Shown here one piece after another: positions 34,465-41,082 of a DNA stretch of 64,000 nucleotides. The position numbers and the translations under genes were made by a program. The stretch lies in the NCBI GenBank assembly GCA_963825615.1, contig CAWGTV010000003.1, forward strand, positions 310,001 to 374,000. Reading direction: 5' to 3'. This DNA is from JAHEDT01 sp963825615 (GTDB lineage: Bacteria > Desulfobacterota > Desulfuromonadia > Desulfuromonadales > BM103). Below the pieces are notes generated by a model. It was not told the DNA's origin. It was given only the letters and a program-made list of their open reading frames with translations, and did no database searches. Position 1 is the first letter of the stretch. The number at the start of each line of letters is the position of its first letter.

Positions 34465-36272
34465 GGCTGGTAATGTTCAGCCTGGGCCCTGAAGAAACGC
34501 GCATAGGCCCCGTTGCGCTGCAGCAGCTCTGCATGGGTGCCGTTCTCGACCATACTCCCACCTTCGATGACGTAGATGCGATCAGCCAACCGCACCGAAG
34601 AGAGGCGATGGCTGATAAGCAGAGCGCTGCGCTGGCCGATCACCGTGCGGAAGGTACGAATCATGGCCGCCTCGGCCAGGGGATCGAGGGCGCTGTTCGG
34701 CTCGTCGAAGATCAGCATCTGCGCCTTGCGGAACCAGGCGCGGGCAATCGCCAGACGCTGCCATTCACCGACGCTCAATTCCTGTCCCGAGTGGAAGTTG
34801 GTACCCAGCTGGGTCTGCAAACCTTCACTGAACTGGGTGATGACCTGGTCAGTCCCGGAGCTGCGCGCCGCCTCGAGCAGAGCCTCTTCATCGGCAGCAT
34901 GGTCGATATCTCCCAGCCAGATGTTCTCGCCGATGGACAGGTTGAACTGGGCGAAGTCCTGGCTGACCACGCTCACCTGCCTTCGCCAGGCCGCCGCCTG
35001 GAAGGAGCGCAGGTCCTTGCCTTCCCAGCTGATGCTGCCGGACTGCGGATCGTAAAGACGGCAGATCAGTTTCGCCAGGGTCGTCTTGCCGGAGCCGTTG
35101 ACCCCGACCAGGGCGACCACCTCGCCAGGCCGGATCTCGAGGGTGACATCCCGCAAAGACGGCTCGCTGCGGCTCGGATAAGTGAACTTCAGACCACGGC
35201 AGACCAGGCCAAGGGTCGCAGGCGCCGGGACCACGCTCTCCTCCCCAACCTGCTCGATCATCGACGGCAGATCGAGGAAAGCGTAGAAATGCTTGAGGAA
35301 CAGGTTGTCCTCGTAGAGCCAGCCAAGCCCCTGCAGGATGTTCTGCAGGGCTGCCAGGGCTCTCTGGTAGCCCTGGAAATACATAACGATCACGCCGAGG
35401 GTCATGCTCCCCAATACGGCATGATAAGCCATGAAGGCCAGGGCCCCGTAGAGGACAATAGTTGCCCCGGCCTGAGTGAGCATCTCGCCGCGTGCCCGCT
35501 TGACGCCCAGGGCCAGACGTCCCTGCCGCAACTGCCGGCGCAAGGCGCTGAAGCGGGCGGCAAACATGCTCCCAATGCCAAGTAGGCGGATATCACGTGC
35601 GTTTTCGGCCCCCGTAACCAGCCAGTGAAAATACTGTGCCTTGCGATCGGTCTCGGTATGATCCAGTTCGTACCTGAAGCGCTGGCGGGCGTAGAGGATG
35701 CGCATAAGGCCGGCCGGCAGCGCCGCCAGCAGCAGGGCCAGGCCGACAACCCAGTGGGAAACGAAGAGCAGGCCAACGATACCGGCCAGCAGCAGCCCGC
35801 TCTGCAGCGTCTGTTTCAGCCCGTTGACGATCCTAGCCGGGCGATAGGGAGCCTCCATTTGGGCCTGGTGAAGCGTGTCGTGAAAGGCTGAGTCCTCGTA
35901 ATATCCCAAATCCACGGCGACGGACTGGGCATGTATGAGATCGGCGACATGGTCGGTCACGGCCAGCCCCTCCGCCTCCGCGGCATGCCCACCCCACGCA
36001 TTCGCTACAGTGGTCACCAGGGCCACCAGGCCGGCCAGGCCGATCCAGATAGCGACCGGGGCGAAACCTGCCCCAGGACTTGTGACCGCAACGGCCAAAG
36101 AATCGACCACCTGCTTGAGCAGCAGCAGGGAAATCAGCGGCAATACCCCCTGCACGACCACCATGGCCAGATTGACCAGGGTCCACCCAGGTGCGGCGGT
36201 CCAGACGAGACGCACCGCTCGGCGCAGGCGCAGCGCTGTGTTCAGGCGTTTTCTGATGTCAGCTGGGGTCAT
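34461..36272 (-). CDS. ABC exporter (fused membrane and ATPase domains) of the peptide cassette
   Basis: A 603-residue type-IV half-exporter. Six membrane segments (about 25-335) precede the ATPase (about 360-600). Walker A is 'GVNGSGKTT', Walker B 'MLIFDEPNSALDP', and the signature is 'LSVGEWQRLAIARAW' instead of LSGGQ, a form seen in some peptide-export ATPases. There is no N-terminal C39 peptidase domain, so leader removal must be done by another protein. It is coupled to the downstream nucleotidyltransferase gene and divergent from the HprK-like gene. GAGG precedes the ATG. Confidence 0.9.
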   Translation of the reverse strand: MTPADIRKRLNTALRLRRAVRLVWTAAPGWTLVNLAMVVVQGVLPLISLLLLKQVVDSLAVAVTSPGAGFAPVAIWIGLAGLVALVTTVANAWGGHAAEAEGLAVTDHVADLIHAQSVAVDLGYYEDSAFHDTLHQAQMEAPYRPARIVNGLKQTLQSGLLLAGIVGLLFVSHWVVGLALLLAALPAGLMRILYARQRFRYELDHTETDRKAQYFHWLVTGAENARDIRLLGIGSMFAARFSALRRQLRQGRLALGVKRARGEMLTQAGATIVLYGALAFMAYHAVLGSMTLGVIVMYFQGYQRALAALQNILQGLGWLYEDNLFLKHFYAFLDLPSMIEQVGEESVVPAPATLGLVCRGLKFTYPSRSEPSLRDVTLEIRPGEVVALVGVNGSGKTTLAKLICRLYDPQSGSISWEGKDLRSFQAAAWRRQVSVVSQDFAQFNLSIGENIWLGDIDHAADEEALLEAARSSGTDQVITQFSEGLQTQLGTNFHSGQELSVGEWQRLAIARAWFRKAQMLIFDEPNSALDPLAEAAMIRTFRTVIGQRSALLISHRLSSVRLADRIYVIEGGSMVENGTHAELLQRNGAYARFFRAQAEHYQP

Positions 36273-36358
36273 CTCAGTGGCCTCGAAAATGCGAAACGTT
36301 CTTCGTCATCTTTGTAACATGCTTTGATATGTCTGGAAACTCCACGCATTCAGCGCGC

Positions 36359-36394
36359 AAAGGATTGGTGCCAGTCAATCCTTTAGCATATAAT
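36359..36394 (+). promoter_or_regulatory. promoter with inverted repeat, HprK-like/peptidase pair
   Basis: TTGGTG (36365-36370) and TATAAT (36389-36394) have an 18-base spacer. A perfect 9-bp inverted repeat, AAAGGATTG-N8-CAATCCTTT (36359-36384), covers the -35. The expected start of transcription is only a few bases from an ATG at 36404, so the message could be nearly leaderless. Confidence 0.5.
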
Positions 36395-36403
36395 GCCCGT
36401 ATT

Positions 36404-37339
36404 ATGAATGGATTGGCACTAGAAAAGATACATACCGGATCCTTGGAACTGGCTCTCGGCCCCCTCACCTATCGCCTGGTGGCGCACGACGCCTGGGGCG
36501 AACAAGTGCTTGCCGAACTCGGCCTCCACCTCGAGACAGCTCATCGGCCATGCCACCGACCCGATCGGATCATCCATCTCTGCTCCCTGCATCAGGGCCC
36601 CGAAAACTGCAAGGAAGAGCGTGCGCTCCCGGAACTTTTACTCTCCTGGCTGCCGGCCAGCGATCGGGACAGGCGATGGTCCTATCGCCGCAACCTGGTG
36701 AACACTGTCTGGTCCGCGACCGGGTCGACGCATTCTTTCTGGACGGCAGGAATCGACACGAGCCTGGGAAGTTTTCGCTATCACCTCCCATGGGACCTGC
36801 TGCTGCACGATATGCAGGCGCATGGCGGCGGGCTGATTCATGGCGGTCTGGTTGAACATGAAGGTTCTGCGCTGCTGCTCCTGGCCCCTCCGGGAGGCGG
36901 CAAGACCACGACCCTCGCAACCGCACCCGCATCCTGGCAGGTGTTGAGCGACGACGCCGCGCTGCTCTGGCCCCTTGACAAAGAATGCTGGCAAGCCAGC
37001 CCCCTGCCGTCATGGGGTGTCTTGAACCGGACCACAACCGGGCCGACGGCAAAGCTGCGCAAGCTCGACCGCCCTGCCCCGGTCCGTGTTCTGGTGCGTC
37101 TCTTCCAGAGCGAAGAACTACGTCTGAATGCCCTGTCGCCAGTCGACACGGTGCCATTGATCTACCGGGCCCTGTGCGAATACCCGGCGGCTTTCCTTGC
37201 GGACCCTGGTTTCCGGGTGCACTTTTTTCACATATCCGCTGCCCTGGCAAGACAAACTCCCTGCTGGCGCCTGGACCTGCCCTTGCACGCAGCGGTCTGG
37301 TCACGGCTTGCCACCCTGTTGGAGCGACCCCGAACTTGA
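36404..37339 (+). CDS. HprK-like P-loop protein of the peptide cassette (ScmC-like)
   Basis: About 311 residues from the ATG at 36404; the frame is open from 36329, but the TATAAT promoter lies inside that extension, so the shorter form is preferred (start uncertain). Walker A 'APPGGGKTTT' (about 161-170) and a following 'VLSDDAALLWP' resemble the HPr kinase/phosphorylase C-terminal core, without the HPr-specific regions. HprK-like proteins of this size are regular members of PqqD/radical SAM peptide cassettes; the ScmC name is recalled from TIGRFAMs and is tentative. Its stop overlaps the start of the peptidase gene (TTGA), so the two are coupled. Substrate unknown. Confidence 0.72.
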   Translation: MNGLALEKIHTGSLELALGPLTYRLVAHDAWGEQVLAELGLHLETAHRPCHRPDRIIHLCSLHQGPENCKEERALPELLLSWLPASDRDRRWSYRRNLVNTVWSATGSTHSFWTAGIDTSLGSFRYHLPWDLLLHDMQAHGGGLIHGGLVEHEGSALLLLAPPGGGKTTTLATAPASWQVLSDDAALLWPLDKECWQASPLPSWGVLNRTTTGPTAKLRKLDRPAPVRVLVRLFQSEELRLNALSPVDTVPLIYRALCEYPAAFLADPGFRVHFFHISAALARQTPCWRLDLPLHAAVWSRLATLLERPRT

Positions 37340-37944
37340 GCCCGCATCGCCAAAAATATTTCAGGTACCACGGCAGGAGCATGTGGCCCTGTTTCCAGGA
37401 AGGGGATCTGCTGGAGGTCGAACCGGTCGCAATCGACCGGCTGCGTGTTGGCGACTGCGTGCTGTTTCCGGACCACGCAGGGCAACTCGTGGCACATCGC
37501 TTGATCGACAAGCATGACGGCCTGCGAACACGTGGCGACGCCACGACTATTCCCGACCCTTACAAGGTTCTGCCAAGGGATATCAGGGGCCGGATAATCT
37601 GCCGCCATCGGTTGGGACAGAGGAATCGGGTGACGGGGGGAAGACTCGGCTTGCTGGCCTCGGTCTGTTATCGTTATGCAGGACGGATCGATCCGGACCG
37701 GCCTTCACGCGGGGGGAGGATTGCAAGAGCGATCCGCCGCCTGACAATGGTGGCACTTAAACCGATCTGGCGTTTGGGAAAGATCCGGAAGTTGCTGGGC
37801 CCAGAACAAGAGCCTCAGGTGGTATGGATGCTGGGAAAGGTTGTGATCGGTCGTCAGGTTCGGCCGAACGGGGAATGGCAAATCCGGTGGCCCTGGCGAA
37901 TATTCATTGAACCTGATGTATTGCAAGCTAGAGGGAAAGAATGA
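37336..37944 (+). CDS. S26 signal-peptidase-like protein (Ser/His type)
   Basis: About 202 residues from a TTG at 37336 that overlaps the previous stop; GGAG lies 11 bases upstream. Box 'YHGRSMWPCFQEGDLLEVEP' places Ser15 as nucleophile. 'GQLVAHRLID' places His54 where SipW/ER-type signal peptidases carry the catalytic His instead of Lys. 'RTRGDATTIPDPYKV' is the conserved 'GDAN..pDp' region. No clear membrane anchor is seen, and a basic C-terminal part of about 90 residues follows. It could cleave the leader of the neighbouring peptide (inference). Its stop is 3 bases from the stop of the convergent precursor gene. Confidence 0.7.
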   Translation: MSPHRQKYFRYHGRSMWPCFQEGDLLEVEPVAIDRLRVGDCVLFPDHAGQLVAHRLIDKHDGLRTRGDATTIPDPYKVLPRDIRGRIICRHRLGQRNRVTGGRLGLLASVCYRYAGRIDPDRPSRGGRIARAIRRLTMVALKPIWRLGKIRKLLGPEQEPQVVWMLGKVVIGRQVRPNGEWQIRWPWRIFIEPDVLQARGKE

Positions 37945-37947
37945 GAA

Positions 37948-38151
37948 CTAGCGACCGTTGCCAATGTTGCAGCTGATTTTAGCGCCACTTCCCCGAGAAC
38001 AGTCCCCCCCTGACGGACCACTCCCCTGATTGCATTGATCTGGACTGGTCGGCGTCACCGTGGTCCCGGTACCGCAGGTCCCACCCAGTACCGTACCGAG
38101 TTGATCGATGGATCTGATCAGTGGTGCCTGCCATTCTTTCTTACCGGACAT
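37948..38151 (-). CDS. candidate ribosomal peptide precursor, 67 aa
   Basis: A 67-residue peptide with AGGAG five bases before its ATG. The N-terminus 'MSGKKEWQAPLIRSIDQL' is leader-like: the K-x-W/Y-x-x-P-x-I-x-x-I/L pattern is shared by many precursors recognised by PqqD-type domains. It ends 'GTVLGG' (G23-G24), a double-glycine-type site. The remaining 43 residues are rich in Gly, Thr, Ser and Pro with four Cys (C26, C40, C51, C61). Position directly after two radical SAM/SPASM genes and two PqqD-like genes supports a precursor role. No homologue is recognised. Confidence 0.68.
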   Translation of the reverse strand: MSGKKEWQAPLIRSIDQLGTVLGGTCGTGTTVTPTSPDQCNQGSGPSGGDCSRGSGAKISCNIGNGR

Positions 38152-38178
38152 TTCAACTCCTCATTGTAAATTGAACAT

Positions 38179-38207
38179 ATTTTATAGTTTATCTACCTTT
38201 TTTACAA
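38179..38207 (-). promoter_or_regulatory. possible internal promoter for the precursor peptide
   Basis: Minus-strand TTGTAA (38202-38207) and TAAAAT (38179-38184) with a 17-base spacer, overlapping the end of the upstream radical SAM gene. It would give the small precursor its own, more abundant transcript. Confidence 0.45.
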
Positions 38208-39282
38208 GCCTTGTCGTCGGAAAAATGCCGGCCTCCACAGCCTGTTGACAGAACCAGTGCGGGGCGAAGAGATCAGCACCGGCTTGATAATTGTTGGCTA
38301 CGCAACTCCCCCTGCAGGAACCTTTCATCAGGCAGTCGCCACAGACCCCCTGCAGATCCCCCGGCAAGCCTTTCCGCAGGCTCACCAGCACCGGGTGATT
38401 GCCCCAGACCTCTGCCAGGCCCGAGGCCATGATCGTGCCCATCGCCAACTCGGACAAATGCTGGCCGACACCGCACAAGGCATATTCGCCATTGGGAAGA
38501 ATTCCCAGGATGTGCAGGATATTGCACCGACCGTCGCGGTCGCCCGAAACGATCTTCGAAAGCGGGCGGAAGGCCCAGGGGACATCCATCGATACCGGTA
38601 TTGTGCTTTTAACGTCAGCGGAGACATTCAGCCTGTGCGCGAGTTCGACCAGCTCGGTCACCCTGAGGACGTGCCCCTCCTCCGCCAAATGAGTGTCGCC
38701 GGAAAAGGGCTGTAGGATATTGAATTTGACGGCGCCGGCGCCGAGGTCGGCGGCAAGGACGAGATAGTCGTCCAGTTCTGTGACGTTCTCCCGCTGCAGG
38801 GTCAGGATCATCTCAGGGGCATAACCGGCAGAGGTCAGAGCACGGATCCCCCTGAGGGTGCGCTCGTACCCTCCCTGGATTCCGCGGATGGCGTCATGTG
38901 TCTCGGCCCGGGCGCCATCCAGGCTGACCGAAACCTGGTTCACACCGCAAGCCATCATCAACTCTGCCAGCGGGTCATCGACCAGCAAACCGTTGGTCTC
39001 GAGGTTGGCCGCTAGGCCGAACTCTTTCTGCAGATGCAGAAAATCCCTGAAAGCGGGGTGCAGGGTCGGCTCGCCGCCGGTCCACTTCAGATGACGCAGA
39101 CCCAGCGGCAACGCCTGAGTAATAGCGTGACGCAGGCAATCCGGATCAAGGGCCTTGCCGGAATCACCCTGTACCGTCCGGTTCGTGACAAAGTAACAAT
39201 GCCGGCAGGCACAGTTACAGCCGCTGGTCAGATAAACGTAGAAGGTCGTCAGGTCCGGAGTGCTGGCAGACGGCACACTCAT
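38182..39282 (-). CDS. radical SAM/SPASM peptide-modifying enzyme (second of pair)
   Basis: About 366 residues from an ATG at 39282 overlapping the upstream stop (ATGA). The radical SAM cluster is C22/C26/C29 ('CNCACRHCYF'), with 'KWTGGEPTLH' and 'LETNGLLV'. The C-terminal SPASM region carries Cys in 'RCNILHILG', 'ALCGVGQH', 'GVCGDCLMKGSCRGSC' and 'HWFCQQ', enough for two auxiliary Fe-S clusters. SPASM enzymes modify ribosomal peptides (PqqE, sactipeptide and thioether types). It resembles the Scm radical SAM proteins by context; which one (ScmE or ScmF) I cannot tell. Confidence 0.85.
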   Translation of the reverse strand: MSVPSASTPDLTTFYVYLTSGCNCACRHCYFVTNRTVQGDSGKALDPDCLRHAITQALPLGLRHLKWTGGEPTLHPAFRDFLHLQKEFGLAANLETNGLLVDDPLAELMMACGVNQVSVSLDGARAETHDAIRGIQGGYERTLRGIRALTSAGYAPEMILTLQRENVTELDDYLVLAADLGAGAVKFNILQPFSGDTHLAEEGHVLRVTELVELAHRLNVSADVKSTIPVSMDVPWAFRPLSKIVSGDRDGRCNILHILGILPNGEYALCGVGQHLSELAMGTIMASGLAEVWGNHPVLVSLRKGLPGDLQGVCGDCLMKGSCRGSCVANNYQAGADLFAPHWFCQQAVEAGIFPTTRLVKKVDKL

Positions 39283-40382
39283 ATTGCCAAACCCCGGTCG
39301 GAGAGCTCGTTGATCAACCGTTTCAGGCAGGTCTCGGGACAAGGTCGATGGATCTCGCCAGTACGGGTGAAGGCTGTGCCCGGGCAGTTTCCGGTACAGC
39401 TCTCCAGCCAGTCGCAGGCGTTGCATTCTGCAAAAGACTGCAGCGGGATATGGACCCGCTCGCGCATGCTTTTCAGCGCTTCAGAAGATTGCCAGACCTC
39501 GGCGAGGTCATCCTGCCCGATATATCCCAACACCAGCTGTGGCAGCATGACACAGGGGATAATGGCGCCATCGGCGCGTACCGCGAGCTGTGTGAAGATG
39601 CAGCCGCAACCGACCAGCTGGCCGCGGCCTGGGATCGGCTGCCCGGAGCGTCGGGCATCTTCCATGGCATGAAAGGCGTGCCAGTCGGCCAAGGGACCGG
39701 CATTGGCCTGGACACGCCCGGGATAAGCGTTGTCGAGCTCGGCCAGGAGATGCATGGCCTGCAGGCGCTGCTCCGGTTGCAACAGGACGTCCGGTGCATA
39801 TTTTCCGGAAGACCCCAAAGAAGATGCGGCGTTGGTGGAAAACGACGGCAGGCCAAGTTCATCGAGCAACAGGCGGGCCAGCACCGGCAGGTCGTCGATG
39901 TTGCCGGGATGCACGGTCACGCGAACTGTAACAGGGAGCGCCGCCGCCTGCAGGATTTGAATCGCTGCGACCGCCGGCGCGAAGGTGCCAGTGCCGCGCA
40001 GGCTCTCGTGAATCGCGGCCGTTGAGCCGTCGAGGGAGACCTGAACCATGTTGCAGCGACCGGTGGCCTTGAGATGGGCCGCAATCTCGGAGGTCATCAG
40101 GCTGCCGTTGGTCAAAACGCCGAAACGCATCCGGTTGGTCACAACCCCGTCAACCAGAGTCAGAAAGTCTGGGCGCAGCAGTGGCTCCCCACCCTGGAGA
40201 GTGACCTCCATTACGTGGCAGCGGGCCAGCTCTGCGAAGAAGGACAGCCAGCGCTCGGTCGGCAGATCGGTGTAAACAACGTCAGGATTGTTGAGATAGT
40301 AGCAGTAGCTGCACGAGGCGTTGCAGCGCGAGGTAATCTCGAGATCGAGAGTGCGCGGGGTGCGCATAACCTTGCGGGGCAT
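39279..40382 (-). CDS. radical SAM/SPASM peptide-modifying enzyme (first of pair)
   Basis: A 367-residue enzyme. The cluster motif is C20/C24/C27 ('CNASCSYCYY'), then 'EVTLQGGEPLLRPDF', 'VLTNGSLM' and 'VQVSLDGS'. The SPASM domain has 'VGCGCIFTQLAVRADG', 'IIPCVML', 'CNACDWLESCTGNCPG' and 'CPETCLK'. The start shares one base with the PqqD-like stop (TGATG) and its stop overlaps the next radical SAM start, so the three are tightly coupled. The two SPASM proteins differ greatly in sequence, implying two different modifications. Confidence 0.87.
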   Translation of the reverse strand: MPRKVMRTPRTLDLEITSRCNASCSYCYYLNNPDVVYTDLPTERWLSFFAELARCHVMEVTLQGGEPLLRPDFLTLVDGVVTNRMRFGVLTNGSLMTSEIAAHLKATGRCNMVQVSLDGSTAAIHESLRGTGTFAPAVAAIQILQAAALPVTVRVTVHPGNIDDLPVLARLLLDELGLPSFSTNAASSLGSSGKYAPDVLLQPEQRLQAMHLLAELDNAYPGRVQANAGPLADWHAFHAMEDARRSGQPIPGRGQLVGCGCIFTQLAVRADGAIIPCVMLPQLVLGYIGQDDLAEVWQSSEALKSMRERVHIPLQSFAECNACDWLESCTGNCPGTAFTRTGEIHRPCPETCLKRLINELSDRGLAI

Positions 40383-40684
40383 CAGGTCTGCTCCCAGACC
40401 CCGACCGCACCGAGTTTCGCCAGGCCGTCGACCAGCTCTAAAATCTGCTGATCGGCAGAGGAATCCATACCGTCGTAAACGTCCCTGAGGCTTTCAAGGA
40501 CCTGCCGCAGACTGCGTTGGCCATCGAGCCGCTGCCAGATCTCGACTGCCGTCTGGTTGAACATCTGCACGTTGCCGCTGTCCGGATCGAATAGCAGTGC
40601 GCAATCATCATCCTCGATACGCAACACCAGGTTGGGATTGACGGCCAGGCGCGTCTCCAGGTCAATGTTCAGCTTGTCATCCAT
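40382..40684 (-). CDS. PqqD-like peptide chaperone (RRE), ScmD-like
   Basis: About 100 residues from the ATG at 40684, which follows GGAGGG by 9 bases; an in-frame Met 14 codons earlier overlaps the previous gene. The PqqD fold pattern is clear: 'LAVNPNLVLRIEDDDCALLF' then 'VQMFNQTAVEIWQRLDG' and a C-terminal helix bundle ending 'LAKLGAVGVWEQT'. PqqD-type domains (RiPP recognition elements) bind precursor leaders and present them to radical SAM partners. It is fused in transcription to the first radical SAM gene. Confidence 0.85.
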   Translation of the reverse strand: MDDKLNIDLETRLAVNPNLVLRIEDDDCALLFDPDSGNVQMFNQTAVEIWQRLDGQRSLRQVLESLRDVYDGMDSSADQQILELVDGLAKLGAVGVWEQT

Positions 40685-40715
40685 CAAAAACAACCCTCCG
40701 GATTTCTGGGTGTAA

Positions 40716-41003
40716 TCATGCCGCACGCCTCTTCAAGACCAGGCCATGATTCAGGGCGAAACCGAGCAAGGCAAGCATCTGCACCTCGGCATCCGGTCTG
40801 GTCAGTTCATAATGTTCCACGAGAAAGTTGATGCAATCGTTGCGGTTGAACGCCCCGTCACCGACAGACTCCCGGGCCAGAATAAAAACCTGCGCCGCCG
40901 CCTGATTGACCGTGATCAATGCGTCACGGTCGGCAACCAGCATGACCACATCCTCGTCAAAGGATTCCAGGTAAACATGGGGGGAGAGCTGGTAGCAATG
41001 CAT
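40716..41003 (-). CDS. second PqqD-like protein
   Basis: About 95 residues from the ATG at 41003; an upstream in-frame TTG is less likely. The order of strands and helices matches PqqD: 'HVYLESFDEDVVMLVADRDA', 'LITVNQAAAQVFILARE', then a helical half with 'VEHYELTRPDAEVQ' and 'GFALNHGLVLK'. It is first in the cassette, 31 bases before the other PqqD-like gene. Two RREs for two radical SAM enzymes suggest one each, or a regulatory role. Confidence 0.65.
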   Translation of the reverse strand: MHCYQLSPHVYLESFDEDVVMLVADRDALITVNQAAAQVFILARESVGDGAFNRNDCINFLVEHYELTRPDAEVQMLALLGFALNHGLVLKRRAA

Positions 41004-41033
41004 CCGACACGTGCCTTTCAAATCATCGGGTTC

Positions 41034-41063
41034 ATGTTAGATGCATTGCCATATGACTGTCAA
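41034..41063 (-). promoter_or_regulatory. promoter of the peptide-modification cassette
   Basis: Minus-strand TTGACA (41058-41063) and TAACAT (41034-41039) with an 18-base spacer, in the short gap after the phosphohexomutase gene. It gives a leader of about 25 bases before the first PqqD-like gene. Confidence 0.5.
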
Positions 41064-41082
41064 ATGCCTGCATATCATACGT

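Noticed and set aside
34461..36272. Double-glycine C39 peptidase-exporter for the GG site of the peptide
   Set aside because: The ABC protein starts directly with membrane segments and has no N-terminal C39 domain.
36329..36403. N-terminal 25 codons of the longer HprK-like frame
   Set aside because: A consensus TATAAT and inverted repeat lie inside, and no ribosome-binding site precedes 36329.
36570..37544. 324-codon minus-strand frame across the HprK-like and peptidase genes
   Set aside because: Arg/Ser/Pro-rich, with no domain; it covers two genes with recognisable motifs on the other strand.
33278..41063. Lasso-peptide cluster
   Set aside because: No asparagine-synthetase-like cyclase and no transglutaminase-like protease are present; two SPASM radical SAM enzymes are the modifying enzymes instead.
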